64,000 bases of DNA. Origin: Aliiroseovarius subalbicans (GTDB lineage Bacteria; Pseudomonadota; Alphaproteobacteria; Rhodobacterales; Rhodobacteraceae). Numbering within the stretch: the first letter of the stretch is position 1; every line of letters begins with the position of its first letter. The translations under genes and the position numbers were made by a program. Under the pieces are notes generated by a model. The model was not told where the DNA came from and searched no databases. It was given only the letters and a program-made list of their open reading frames with translations. Location of the stretch: contig NZ_JALBYQ010000001.1 of NCBI RefSeq assembly GCF_022678625.1, forward strand, positions 558,001 to 622,000, in the 5' to 3' direction. Below are positions 53,968 through 63,045 of the stretch, one piece after another.

Positions 53968-55164
53968 TTAATCTCGCAGGGATTCTTCACGCAGGCCATC
54001 GGCCAGCAGGTTCAGGCCCAGCACCAGCGACAGAAGCGCAAGCGCTGGCGGTAGCGCGGGGTGCGGGTAGATCGACAGAAGCTTGCGCCCGTCGTTGATC
54101 GTGGACCCCCAGTCGGGGCTTTCCGGCGGAAGGCCCAGGCCGAAGAAGCCCAAGGTCCCCAGAAGGATCGTGGTGTAACCAATGCGCAGGCAGAAATCGA
54201 CGATCAGCGGCCCGCGCGCGTTTGGCAGGATTTCCCACAGCATGATGTACCAGGGGCCTTCGCCCCGGGTCTGGGCCGCGGCAACATAGTCGCGCGTCTT
54301 GATGTCCATCGCCAGGCCGCGCACGATGCGGAACACGGTGGGCGAGTTCACGAAGACGACGCTCACGAACACCACCAGGATGCCCGAGGGAATGTCGTAA
54401 AGGTCAAGCGAGGTCGGCCAGAAGTTGATCGGTGTGCCCTCGGCCGAGATCGTGGACAGATACAGCAGGCCCAACACGCCCAGCACACCCGCCAGAAGCG
54501 GCACGTTCTTGGCCGGCTGAATGCGGTAGCGCGAATTCAGCAGCACGCCCGCAAAGATCAGCGGAAAGATGAACAGGAACGCTGCCATATAATTTGGGAT
54601 GCCCGAGGCAACGATTTCAGGCGTCACCAGCAGGTAGAACAGCAAGATCACCGGGAAGGCCAGGATCAGGTTGGCCAGGAAGGACAGCAGCGTGTCCAGA
54701 CGCCCGCCGTAAAAACCCGCAGGCAGGCCCAGGGTGATCCCGACCATGAAGGCAAAGACCGTGGCCAGGGGGGCGATCATCATCACGATGCCGGACCCCA
54801 GAACCATGCGCGAAAACACGTCGCGCGCCAGGTTGTCGCCGCCAAACAGGTAATAGGCATATTCCCCCTCGTCAGGGGACCGCAGCGCGGTGCCCGGCAC
54901 CTTGTTCTTCATGCCCGAAATCTGACCCAGCGGATCATGGGTCGCGATCATGTCGAAGAAGCCCGAAAAGACCGCGGTGAAGAACCAGAACATGACGATG
55001 GCAAAGCCGATCATGCCGATGGTTGAATCGAACAGTTTGCCATAGAGCCCCAGCTTTCGCTTGAAGCGGATCGACAGGTAAAAAGTTGCAATCAGGGCAA
55101 TCCACACCGGGGTGAACTGGCTGATGACGCGAAGGGCGATTTCGCCCCAGGTAAGCGGTTCCAT
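53968..55164 (-). CDS. peptide/nickel-type ABC permease (DppC-like)
   Basis: Membrane subunit, 398 residues, with about seven hydrophobic segments; an extra N-terminal part and a mid-region (about 195-250) beyond the usual 300 residues. The EAA-type cytoplasmic loop is in DYVAAAQTRGEGPWYIMLWEILPNARGP. FLGLGLPPESPDWGSTI-like residues near the end (FGLGLPPESPDWGSTINDG) are characteristic of DppC. Downstream of the DppB-like gene by 12 bases. Confidence 0.92.
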   Translation of the reverse strand: MEPLTWGEIALRVISQFTPVWIALIATFYLSIRFKRKLGLYGKLFDSTIGMIGFAIVMFWFFTAVFSGFFDMIATHDPLGQISGMKNKVPGTALRSPDEGEYAYYLFGGDNLARDVFSRMVLGSGIVMMIAPLATVFAFMVGITLGLPAGFYGGRLDTLLSFLANLILAFPVILLFYLLVTPEIVASGIPNYMAAFLFIFPLIFAGVLLNSRYRIQPAKNVPLLAGVLGVLGLLYLSTISAEGTPINFWPTSLDLYDIPSGILVVFVSVVFVNSPTVFRIVRGLAMDIKTRDYVAAAQTRGEGPWYIMLWEILPNARGPLIVDFCLRIGYTTILLGTLGFFGLGLPPESPDWGSTINDGRKLLSIYPHPALPPALALLSLVLGLNLLADGLREESLRD

Positions 55165-55176
55165 CGTTCAGCCCCC

Positions 55177-56223
55177 TTAAGAAATACGAATGCGCGGGTT
55201 CAGGTAGACATAGCCGATATCGGATATCAGCTGCGTCAGCAGAACCACGAAGACAGAGACGACCGAAACGCCGAGCAGAAGCTCGATGTCGTTGTTCGAG
55301 GCCGCCTGGACCAGGGTCCAGCCGAAGCCTTTGTAGTTGAACAGGGTCTCGACGATCACCACGCCGTTCAGAAGCCAGGGGATCTGAAGCATGATGACGG
55401 TGAAGGGTGCGATCAGCGCGTTGCGCAGGGCATGTTTCAGAACGATGTTCGGGAAACTCACACCTTTGAGACGCGCGGTCCGTATGTATTGTGCCGTCAT
55501 CACCTCGGTCATCGAGGCACGGGTCATGCGCGCGATATAGCCCATGCCATACAGCGCGATGGTGATCACCGGCAGGGTGAAGTTCACCCAGGTGATGTCA
55601 TCCATGGCGCTGGTCGCGGTGCCCTTGAACCACTTCAACCCGACGGCGGATGAGGCAAACAGCGCGATGAAGATCACGCCGGATACGTATTCCGGTGTCG
55701 CGGTCGAGGCGATTGAGACCGTGGACAGGGTTCGGTCCAGCTTCGACCCCTCGCGCATCCCGGCCAGCACGCCCAGGATCAGCGCGCCGGGCACCATCAC
55801 CATCATCACTGCCAGCATCAGCCAGCCGGTCAGGCCCAGGCGTTTGGAGACGATGTTCCAGACCGAATCCTTGAACACGGTGGAATTGCCCCAATAGCCC
55901 TGGATCACGCCGCAGAAGGTCGGCGCGTCTTCCGGCGCCATGTTCACCGCGATGCAGCGGCCGGTGATCTTGCCGTCATCGGCTTCGTTCACATAGCCGG
56001 GCAGAACCCCCAGCCATTCGCCGTATTTCACCGGCAGCGGCTCCATATAGCCCCGTGCCCCCAGCCAGGATTGCACGGCTTCGTCGGACATGCGGAAGTT
56101 GCCCTGGGTCTTGGCCAGCTTTTCGAGGTTCGGGTAAAGGTTCGTCAGGTAAAAGACGATGAAGGTTAGGCAGAGGGCGGTGAGGATCATCACCCCCAAC
56201 CGGCGCAGAATAAACAGTCCCAT
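55177..56223 (-). CDS. peptide/nickel-type ABC permease (DppB-like)
   Basis: Membrane subunit, 348 residues, with six main hydrophobic segments and a long periplasmic loop after the first helix (about 30-130, including GRCIAVNMAPEDAPTFCG, where two cysteines may pair). The EAA loop is in TARLKGVSFPNIVLKHALRN. Partner of the DppC-like protein. Confidence 0.92.
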   Translation of the reverse strand: MGLFILRRLGVMILTALCLTFIVFYLTNLYPNLEKLAKTQGNFRMSDEAVQSWLGARGYMEPLPVKYGEWLGVLPGYVNEADDGKITGRCIAVNMAPEDAPTFCGVIQGYWGNSTVFKDSVWNIVSKRLGLTGWLMLAVMMVMVPGALILGVLAGMREGSKLDRTLSTVSIASTATPEYVSGVIFIALFASSAVGLKWFKGTATSAMDDITWVNFTLPVITIALYGMGYIARMTRASMTEVMTAQYIRTARLKGVSFPNIVLKHALRNALIAPFTVIMLQIPWLLNGVVIVETLFNYKGFGWTLVQAASNNDIELLLGVSVVSVFVVLLTQLISDIGYVYLNPRIRIS

Positions 56224-56301
56224 GGTGTCCCTGTCAGGTCATGCGGGCTCTTGTCCGGCCCGTTCTGTCAGCGGTGCGCTGGGATGCGGCACCTGTTGAA
56301 T

Positions 56302-56327
56302 GGGCCGCGCGAGATGCCGCGCGGCCC
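56302..56327 (-). terminator. hairpin between the binding-protein and permease genes
   Basis: Perfect nine-base GC stem GGGCCGCGC (56302-56310) with GCGCGGCCC (56319-56327), eight-base loop, about 20 bases downstream of the binding-protein stop on the minus strand. There is no clear T-run on that strand (ATTCAAC), so it may protect the upstream message or terminate weakly. Confidence 0.6.
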
Positions 56328-56346
56328 GTTTTCTTGAGCGTCAGGC

Positions 56347-58014
56347 TCAGCCCTTGAGGCCCCATTTGTAGACCTGCGGCAGATAGGCGATGTGCATGTC
56401 GCAGCCCACCACGTTCTCGCTCGAGTGGCGATAGAGCGAGCGCCAGTAGGGCTGGATCGTCACGCCTTCCTCGATCAGGATCGCCTGGCATTTGCCAGCC
56501 ACGGCACGGCGCGCATCCGCGTCGGCCAGGGAGTTGGCTTCGGCCAGCAGGGCGTCGAACTCGTCATTGGCAAAGCCGAACTCGTTCCACGCTTCGCCGG
56601 TGCGATAGGCCAGGCCCCAGATCTGGGTGGCCAGCGGGCGGTGGTTCCAGTTGGTCGACGAGAACGGGTATTTGGTCCAGTCGTTCCAGAAGGTCGAGCC
56701 GGGGATGATCGTGCGCTTCACGTTGAAACCCGCGTCACGCATCTGCGCGGCGACGGCATCATTGGTGTTCTTGCGCCAGTCATCGTCGATCGAGACCAGT
56801 TCGAACTCAAAATCGGCCATGCCAGATTCGTCCAGCAGCGCCTTGGCCTTGACCGGGTCATACGGCAGGCGGGTGACCGAAGCGTCATGCTCGGGGTGCA
56901 CCGGACCTGCGTGGCAATTGTCGGCAACCGCGCCACGGTTGGCATAGCCAAGCTCAAGGCAGATCGCATTGTCGACAGCCATCGAGATGGCCTGACGCAC
57001 GCGCTTGTCAGCGTAAGGCTTCATGCCGTCCACTTCGGCCAACTGGTTCGGGCGCACAACGATGGTGGCGCCGGACACGACTTCGGACTTCACCCAGCCC
57101 AGGCCGTCGAACACGTCGACAAAGTCACCAACGGTTTCCCAGATCGTGTCGACCTCTTCCGCTTCGGCTGCGGCCACCCAAGCGGCGGGATCGGTGCCAT
57201 AGTCGATGAATTCGATCCGGTCGAGGTAGGCGCCGCCCTCGGGCAGGGCATCATGACCCCACCAGGTGTGGTCTGGGTTCTTTACGACAACGGCTTTCAC
57301 GCCGACCTCAAGGCTTTCGGGCATGTAAGCGCCGGTGCCCACAGCCGTGCCCAGCATGTCATCGGGATTGTGCGAGCTGTGCACGATCGCGGCCGGGTAA
57401 TCGGCCATGCCGGGAATGATGGTGATGTCGGGCTGCGGCAGGGTCAGCTTCACGGTGTGGCTGTCGACCACGGTGATGGCACCATCGCGGGCCATGCCGG
57501 AGTCTTCGTCGATCAGCGAAGCCATGCGCCCGGCCATCGAGTTGCCTTCGGCGCCCTTGTCGCACCAGCTGGCGATGTTGCGCGCGACGTCGTCAGCGGT
57601 GAAATCGTCACCGTTGTTCCATTTCACGCCCTTGCGCACGTTCAGAACGTATTCGGTGGCGTTATCGTTCGCGGTCCAGCTTTCGACAAGCATACCGCGG
57701 AACGTGCCGTCGGAATTGTATTCGATCAGGTATTCCAGCCACCCAGCGGTGAAGGCCGCGATCTGTGTCCAGTCATAGGTGCGCGGATCTTTGAGGGCGC
57801 GCACTTCCATCTGCATGCGCAGTGTGCCGCCGTCCTGGGCCATGCTTGCGGCGCGGGCCGGAGCTGCCAGGCCAAGCAGGCCATAGGCGCCGGTCGCGGT
57901 CACGCCCAGCGCGGTGGCGCGGGTCAGGAATTCACGGCGGTCAAGTTTGCCCGCCTTGCATTCCGCCGCGTACATTTCCGCAGCCGGGTGCATGATCTTG
58001 GTGTGATGCGTCAT
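56347..58014 (-). CDS. peptide-type ABC substrate-binding protein (Tat-exported)
   Basis: Periplasmic family 5 binding protein of 555 residues. The N-terminus has a twin-arginine signal ([20 protein letters not shown]) ending near ARA, so it is probably exported folded. Typical family stretches are [19 protein letters not shown] (the conserved segment for this family), [17 protein letters not shown] and [17 protein letters not shown]. Ligand unknown: a peptide, amine or other small compound. ATG at 58014 lies six bases after GGGAG. Its upstream region carries a 22-bp-period direct repeat. Confidence 0.93.
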   Translation of the reverse strand: MTHHTKIMHPAAEMYAAECKAGKLDRREFLTRATALGVTATGAYGLLGLAAPARAASMAQDGGTLRMQMEVRALKDPRTYDWTQIAAFTAGWLEYLIEYNSDGTFRGMLVESWTANDNATEYVLNVRKGVKWNNGDDFTADDVARNIASWCDKGAEGNSMAGRMASLIDEDSGMARDGAITVVDSHTVKLTLPQPDITIIPGMADYPAAIVHSSHNPDDMLGTAVGTGAYMPESLEVGVKAVVVKNPDHTWWGHDALPEGGAYLDRIEFIDYGTDPAAWVAAAEAEEVDTIWETVGDFVDVFDGLGWVKSEVVSGATIVVRPNQLAEVDGMKPYADKRVRQAISMAVDNAICLELGYANRGAVADNCHAGPVHPEHDASVTRLPYDPVKAKALLDESGMADFEFELVSIDDDWRKNTNDAVAAQMRDAGFNVKRTIIPGSTFWNDWTKYPFSSTNWNHRPLATQIWGLAYRTGEAWNEFGFANDEFDALLAEANSLADADARRAVAGKCQAILIEEGVTIQPYWRSLYRHSSENVVGCDMHIAYLPQVYKWGLKG

Positions 58015-58171
58015 CTTCTTCTCCCTGTGACACGTTCTTTTTTTTATTGAAAGGTCAGTACATTTTCCCGTGACCACGCGTGCGCGCAGACCGGGTGCAG
58101 ACCCCCTCCGAAAGACATGGGGCCCTTTTTTGTGGCAAAGGTCAATGTTTGGTTTCGCCGTTTCAGGTCAC

Positions 58172-58208
58172 AAAAGCGACATGTGCATGGAATAAAAACG
58201 ACATGTGC
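58172..58208 (-). promoter_or_regulatory. direct repeat, candidate AraC-type operator upstream of the ABC operon
   Basis: AAAAGCGACATGTGC at 58172-58186 and AAAAACGACATGTGC at 58194-58208 match at 14 of 15 positions with a 22-base period, about two helical turns. Read on the minus strand this is GCACATGTCG-TTTT repeated 158-195 bases upstream of the binding-protein start. Tandem half-sites of this spacing are typical for AraC-family dimers, and an AraC gene lies directly upstream. Confidence 0.6.
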
Positions 58209-58253
58209 GGATTTTGCGAAAAGTGTCAGGAAAGCCCGACAGGCACGCGAAGA

Positions 58254-59060
58254 TCAGGCGTTGCGGCGAAACTCGGACGGGGTGCGCCCGGTATGGTTGT
58301 GAAACGCCCGGGTGAAATAGGCCGGGCTGGCAAAGCCCAGCGATTTCGCGATGTCCTTGATCGGAAGGTGTGTTTCCGACAGCAGTCGGCGCGCCTCGTA
58401 ATGCACGCGGTCGGCCAGAATGGCCGAGGCCGGGCGACCACAGGCCCTGTTGCAGACGCGGCTCAGGTGGGTCGGCGTGACTCCCAATTCGGACGCATAG
58501 TCGCGCACGGATTTTGCCGAGTGGAACTCCTGTTCGACCAGCGCGGTAAAGGCGGCCGCCAGACGACCCGAGGCATCCAGCCGGGGCTCGGCAAGGTCGG
58601 TGTCGCGGATTTCGCGTTCGATCCAGACCGACAGAAGCCCAGCGTGACACATCATCGCCGTGTCGGCCATTGGCGATCCGTTCTCCATCTCGCGTTGCAG
58701 ATTCTCGATCAACCGGGACAATTCGGAATGCTTGTCGGCCTCGCGCAGGCGCAGGTGCACCGGGTCCTCGGGCAGCGACAGGTCATCCTCGACCCCGGCG
58801 GGGAAGACCACAATCGACCCGTGCACCTGGTTCGACATTTCGAACCCATGCATCGTGCCCGCGGGCAGGAAGATCGCGTTGTGCGGGCCATAGCCGGCGG
58901 TCACGCCGTTCACGGTGATCCGGCCCTGACCACGGGTGAACCACAACAGCACCGGCGCGCCATAACTGCGCATCGCTTCGGTGCGCCATCGGCCGCCCTT
59001 TCCAAGGCGGGCAAGCGGCAGGACACGGAACGGCGAAGGCAGGGGCGTCGGGCGGGTCAT
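58254..59060 (-). CDS. AraC family transcriptional regulator
   Basis: Regulator of 268 residues with an N-terminal cupin-type sensing domain (about 30-110: GQGRITVNGVTAGYGPHNAIF, PAGTMHGFEM) and a C-terminal double helix-turn-helix (about 170-265: VRDYASELGVTPTHLSRVCN and IKDIAKSLGFASPAYFTRAF). It is encoded on the same strand immediately upstream of the ABC importer genes, so it probably controls them in response to the imported compound. Confidence 0.9.
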   Translation of the reverse strand: MTRPTPLPSPFRVLPLARLGKGGRWRTEAMRSYGAPVLLWFTRGQGRITVNGVTAGYGPHNAIFLPAGTMHGFEMSNQVHGSIVVFPAGVEDDLSLPEDPVHLRLREADKHSELSRLIENLQREMENGSPMADTAMMCHAGLLSVWIEREIRDTDLAEPRLDASGRLAAAFTALVEQEFHSAKSVRDYASELGVTPTHLSRVCNRACGRPASAILADRVHYEARRLLSETHLPIKDIAKSLGFASPAYFTRAFHNHTGRTPSEFRRNA

Positions 59061-59179
59061 GTAAGGCGTAGTTCCACAGGCGGCGGTTACAACAGAGCCC
59101 TATCGGTACCCGATTATTCCCCTTCTGTCGCCCCGGAAATTTGCGCGAACACTTTGTTTCCAAGGCCCGCACGATGGTT

Positions 59180-60064
59180 TTATTGGTCTGGCAACGAGAT
59201 TTTGTGCCAGTCGCGCATACGGGCACGAAACCATGTGCGCTGCCGTTTGGCATATTGCTGAGATGCGACAATTGCGTCACGCCGGGCGGTGTCAAGATCG
59301 ACCTTGCCCTGCAGATGTGCGATCAGTTCCGGCGCACCAATGGCCTTGGCGCTGGGGGCTTTCGGGTCCCAACCGGCAAGGTTTCGCCGCACTTCCTCGA
59401 TTGCGCCGTCGGCAATCATCGCATCGAACCGCCGGGCGATTCGGTCGCGCAGCCAGTCGCGGTCGGCCTCAAGCACGATTGCAGTGGTCGCAGGCAGCGG
59501 CAGCAGCGGCGGCGGCGTGTCGTCCTGCCAACTCGCCAACCCGCGCCCGGTGGTGCGCCAAACCTCCCAGGCCCGCGCCACCCGCGCCGGGTTACGTTGG
59601 TCGATCCGCGCCAGTGTCTCGGGGTCCAGCTCGTCCAACATCGCCTCGAGCCCGTTCGCTTGCAGCAACGCCTCGCCCTCGGCGCGGATTTCGGGCGGGG
59701 TCAGGGGGATCTCGGCCAGCCCTTCGGTCAGGGCGGTGAAATTCAACCCGGTGCCGCCAACGATGATCGGGCGGTCGGGCCCGTCAAGGACCGGGGCCAC
59801 CTCACGCAGCCAATGGCCGACGGAATAGTCCTGATCCCCCGGCACGTGACCATACAGCAGATGCGGCGCCATTTCCTCATCGGCTTGCGACGGGCGCGCG
59901 GTCAAAAGCCGCCAGTTGGAAAACACCTGCAAGGCGTCCGCATTCACGATCACACCGCCCTTGTCGCGGGCAATCGCCAGCGCCAGCGCCGATTTGCCCG
60001 CCGCCGTGGGGCCGGCGATCAGCACCGGCTGTTTGGCCGGAATATCGCGAATGAAATCGTCCAT
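59180..60064 (-). CDS. miaA: tRNA dimethylallyltransferase
   Basis: Adds a dimethylallyl group to A37 of tRNAs reading UNN codons. The 294 residues contain the P-loop GPTAAGKSA (18-26), [32 protein letters not shown] and the late [15 protein letters not shown] stretch. ATG at 60064 has AAGGA four to five bases upstream; the frame is open further, but this start gives the family N-terminus. Diverges from pyrH. Confidence 0.95.
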   Translation of the reverse strand: MDDFIRDIPAKQPVLIAGPTAAGKSALALAIARDKGGVIVNADALQVFSNWRLLTARPSQADEEMAPHLLYGHVPGDQDYSVGHWLREVAPVLDGPDRPIIVGGTGLNFTALTEGLAEIPLTPPEIRAEGEALLQANGLEAMLDELDPETLARIDQRNPARVARAWEVWRTTGRGLASWQDDTPPPLLPLPATTAIVLEADRDWLRDRIARRFDAMIADGAIEEVRRNLAGWDPKAPSAKAIGAPELIAHLQGKVDLDTARRDAIVASQQYAKRQRTWFRARMRDWHKISLPDQ

Positions 60065-60177
60065 TTGATCCTTTTTCACCGACCATTTTCGCGAAGGGGT
60101 CAATCCTGCATTGAACCCGCCGCCGGTTTCGGCCATTTTGCCCGCCAAAGAACCATGACAACGAACGAGTGGCAACC

Positions 60178-60915
60178 ATGAGCGACCAATCCCCCGAGGC
60201 CCCGCAAACGACCTTCAAACGGGTCATGCTGAAAATCTCGGGCGAAGCGCTGATGGGCGACCAGGGCTTCGGCCTGCACCCACCCACCGTCGAACGCATC
60301 GCGCGTGAGGTGAAGACGGTGCATGACATGGGTGTCGAGATTTGCATGGTGATCGGCGGCGGCAACATCTTTCGCGGGCTTCAGGGTTCGGCGCAGGGGA
60401 TGGAGCGGACCACGGCCGATTACATGGGTATGCTTGCCACCGTGATGAACGCGCTGGCCATGCAGGCGGCGCTGGAAGGGCTTGGCGTCTATACACGGGT
60501 GATTTCCGCAATCCCGATGGATCAGGTTTGCGAACCTTACATTCGCCGCCGCGCGGTGCGCCACCTTGAGAAAAAGCGCGTTTGCATCTTTGCGGCGGGC
60601 ACCGGGAACCCCTATTTCACCACCGACACGGCGGCAACTTTGCGTGCGAATGAAATGACTTGCGAGGCGATCTTCAAGGGTACCAAGGTCGACGGCGTCT
60701 ATGATAAGGATCCGGCCAAGCATGACGACGCGGTGCGCTTTGACACTGTCAGCTATGACGACGTGCTGCAAAAACGCCTGGGCGTGATGGACGCCAGCGC
60801 GATTGCTTTGGCACGTGACAATAACCTGCCCATCATCGTCTTTTCACTGGACGAACCAGGGGGCTTTCGGGGCATTCTGGCGGGCGAAGGCACATATACG
60901 CGGGTCAGCGGCTAG
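60178..60915 (+). CDS. pyrH: UMP kinase
   Basis: Phosphorylates UMP to UDP; bacterial hexameric type related to amino acid kinases. The 245 residues include [19 protein letters not shown] at the N-terminus, [12 protein letters not shown], and the [13 protein letters not shown] stretch, with [17 protein letters not shown] further on. Start at ATG 60178; a GTG nine bases earlier is possible. frr follows after 27 bases. Confidence 0.97.
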   Translation: MSDQSPEAPQTTFKRVMLKISGEALMGDQGFGLHPPTVERIAREVKTVHDMGVEICMVIGGGNIFRGLQGSAQGMERTTADYMGMLATVMNALAMQAALEGLGVYTRVISAIPMDQVCEPYIRRRAVRHLEKKRVCIFAAGTGNPYFTTDTAATLRANEMTCEAIFKGTKVDGVYDKDPAKHDDAVRFDTVSYDDVLQKRLGVMDASAIALARDNNLPIIVFSLDEPGGFRGILAGEGTYTRVSG

Positions 60916-60942
60916 GCCGCGCCGTGAAGGAGGAAGAACAAG

Positions 60943-61509
60943 ATGTCTGACGAAATCGAAGTTGATCTGGATGATCTGGAGCGCCGGATGGATGGCGCAA
61001 TGACTGCGCTACGCAGTGAATTCGCGTCCTTGCGGACCGGGCGGGCAGCGGCCTCGATGCTGGACCCGATCATGGTGGACGCCTATGGCGCCAAGACGCC
61101 GTTGAACCAGATCGGCACCGTGAACGTGCCCGAACCGCGCATGTTGACGGTGAACATCTGGGACAAATCGATGGTGCAGGCGGCTGAAAAGGCCATTCGC
61201 GAAAGCGGGCTGGGCATCAACCCGCAGCTCAACGGCACCATCATCATGCTGCCGATCCCCGAGTTGAACGAAGAGCGCCGCAAGGAGCTGACCCGGGTTG
61301 CCGCGCAATATGCTGAAAGCGCCCGTGTGGCCGTGCGCAATGTGCGTCATCACGGCATGGATCAGCTTAAACGCGCCAAGGCCGCGGGCGGGATGAGCGA
61401 CGACGACCACAAGATGTGGCATGATGAAATCCAGGAGCTGACCGACAAGCACGTGGCCCATGTGGACAAGTCGCTTGAGGCCAAGCAGGAAGAGATCATG
61501 CAGGTCTGA
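60943..61509 (+). CDS. frr: ribosome recycling factor
   Basis: Splits post-termination ribosomes with EF-G. The 188 residues match the family: [21 protein letters not shown] at the N-terminus, [20 protein letters not shown], and [21 protein letters not shown] strong GGAGGA precedes the ATG. Confidence 0.98.
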   Translation: MSDEIEVDLDDLERRMDGAMTALRSEFASLRTGRAAASMLDPIMVDAYGAKTPLNQIGTVNVPEPRMLTVNIWDKSMVQAAEKAIRESGLGINPQLNGTIIMLPIPELNEERRKELTRVAAQYAESARVAVRNVRHHGMDQLKRAKAAGGMSDDDHKMWHDEIQELTDKHVAHVDKSLEAKQEEIMQV

Positions 61510-61541
61510 TCGACCCGGTAGGACCAGTGGAGGGCGGCGTA

Positions 61542-62264
61542 GTGGCCCCAGACAGCACCAAGGGCGCCCCGCGTCATGTGGCCATCATCATGGATGGCAA
61601 CGGACGGTGGGCGCAACGGCAGGGCAAGCCGCGTCTGTTCGGGCATCACGCCGGGGCGAAACGCGTGCGCGAGATCGTCGAGGCCTGCCCGGACCTGGGG
61701 GTCAAGTATCTGACAATATTCGCCTTTTCGACCGAGAACTGGAAACGCACCCAGACCGAGGTGGCCGGGCTGATGAGCCTGTTTCGCCGCTATATCACCA
61801 AAGAGGCGCGCGCGCTGCGTGACGAAGGGGTGCGGGTGCGCTTTATCGGCGATCGGGTGCGGCTGGACGCCAAGCTGATCGCGCTGATGGATGAGCTGGA
61901 AGAGATGACGTCGATGAATGATCGTGTGCATCTGACCATCGCCCTGAACTATGGCGGGCGGGACGAGGTGGCGCGGGCCACCAAACGTCTGGCGCAGGAT
62001 GTGGCGGATGGTAAGCTGGACCCGGCGACAGTGGATGAAGAAACCCTGCCAAAGTATTTGGATACTTGCGTTTTACCAGACCCTGACTTGGTGATCCGCA
62101 CCTCGGGCGAGGCGCGGATTTCGAACTTCCTGCTGTGGCAATCAGCATACGCGGAGTATGAATTCATCGACACGCTGTGGCCTGATTTCTCCCGCGATGT
62201 CTTTGCTGGCATCGTGAACGGGTTCGGCGGGCGCGACCGGCGCTTTGGCGCGGTGGCGACATGA
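61542..62264 (+). CDS. uppS: undecaprenyl diphosphate synthase
   Basis: Cis-prenyltransferase making the lipid carrier for peptidoglycan. The 240 residues contain HVAIIMDGNGRWAQRQGKPR (catalytic Asp), FAFSTENWKR, LNYGGRDE and PDLVIRTSGEARISNFL. GTG at 61542 lies nine bases after GGAGG and is preferred to the GTG at 61527. Overlaps cdsA by four bases. Confidence 0.96.
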   Translation: MAPDSTKGAPRHVAIIMDGNGRWAQRQGKPRLFGHHAGAKRVREIVEACPDLGVKYLTIFAFSTENWKRTQTEVAGLMSLFRRYITKEARALRDEGVRVRFIGDRVRLDAKLIALMDELEEMTSMNDRVHLTIALNYGGRDEVARATKRLAQDVADGKLDPATVDEETLPKYLDTCVLPDPDLVIRTSGEARISNFLLWQSAYAEYEFIDTLWPDFSRDVFAGIVNGFGGRDRRFGAVAT

Positions 62265-63043
62265 GCGGCGGCGCCTCGAAATGGGCCGACCTGGGCCCAC
62301 GCATGGGGTCTGCGGCGGTAATGGTCGTGATCGGCCTGTTGGCGATCTGGGTCGGCGGTGTCGTTTTTGGCGCGCTGGTGGCTTTCGTGACCGGCCTGAT
62401 CGGCTGGGAAATCACCCGGATGATCGCCCCGGACCGCGATGTTCTCGCGGCCGCTTTGGGCGCGGCGATGGGGGCTGCGGTGTTTCTGGCCGGATTCCTG
62501 CCGGGCGGCATGGCGCTCCTTCTGTTGTTTTTCACCGTGATGATGGGCGCAGGCGCGTTGGGGGCCAAGCCGGACCGCGTGCGTTTTATGCTCTATGGTC
62601 TTTATGCGATGGTGGCGGGCTTTGCTCTCACCGCATTTCATGCCCAAGCCGGACTGGTGGTGATCCTGTGGCTGGTCGCATTGGTCGTGGCCACCGACAT
62701 TCTAGGCTATTTCGCCGGGCGCATTCTGGGCGGGCCGAAATTCTGGCCGGCCGTCAGCCCCAAGAAGACCTGGTCGGGCACGATTGCAGGCTGGATGGGG
62801 GCTGCATTGGTCGGTCTTGCCTTCGCGCCCTGGCTGGGTGGGCATGTAATTTGGCTGTCGGTGATCCTGTCCTTTGGTTCACAGATGGGCGATGCAGCGG
62901 AAAGTGCATTGAAGCGCCACACCGGCATCAAGGACAGTTCCAACCTGATCCCCGGCCACGGCGGCGCGTTTGACCGGTTTGACGCGCTTCTGGGCGCGAC
63001 CTTTTGCCTGTATCTGGCCCATCTTTGCGGCCTGTGGGGCTGA
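62261..63043 (+). CDS. cdsA: phosphatidate cytidylyltransferase
   Basis: Makes CDP-diacylglycerol from phosphatidate and CTP in the inner membrane. The 260 residues have about seven hydrophobic segments and the signature SPKKTWSGTIAGW ... SQMGDAAESALKRHTGIKDS, with PGHGGAFDRFDALL near the C-terminus. Coupled to uppS. Confidence 0.96.
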   Translation: MSGGASKWADLGPRMGSAAVMVVIGLLAIWVGGVVFGALVAFVTGLIGWEITRMIAPDRDVLAAALGAAMGAAVFLAGFLPGGMALLLLFFTVMMGAGALGAKPDRVRFMLYGLYAMVAGFALTAFHAQAGLVVILWLVALVVATDILGYFAGRILGGPKFWPAVSPKKTWSGTIAGWMGAALVGLAFAPWLGGHVIWLSVILSFGSQMGDAAESALKRHTGIKDSSNLIPGHGGAFDRFDALLGATFCLYLAHLCGLWG

Positions 63044-63045
63044 GC

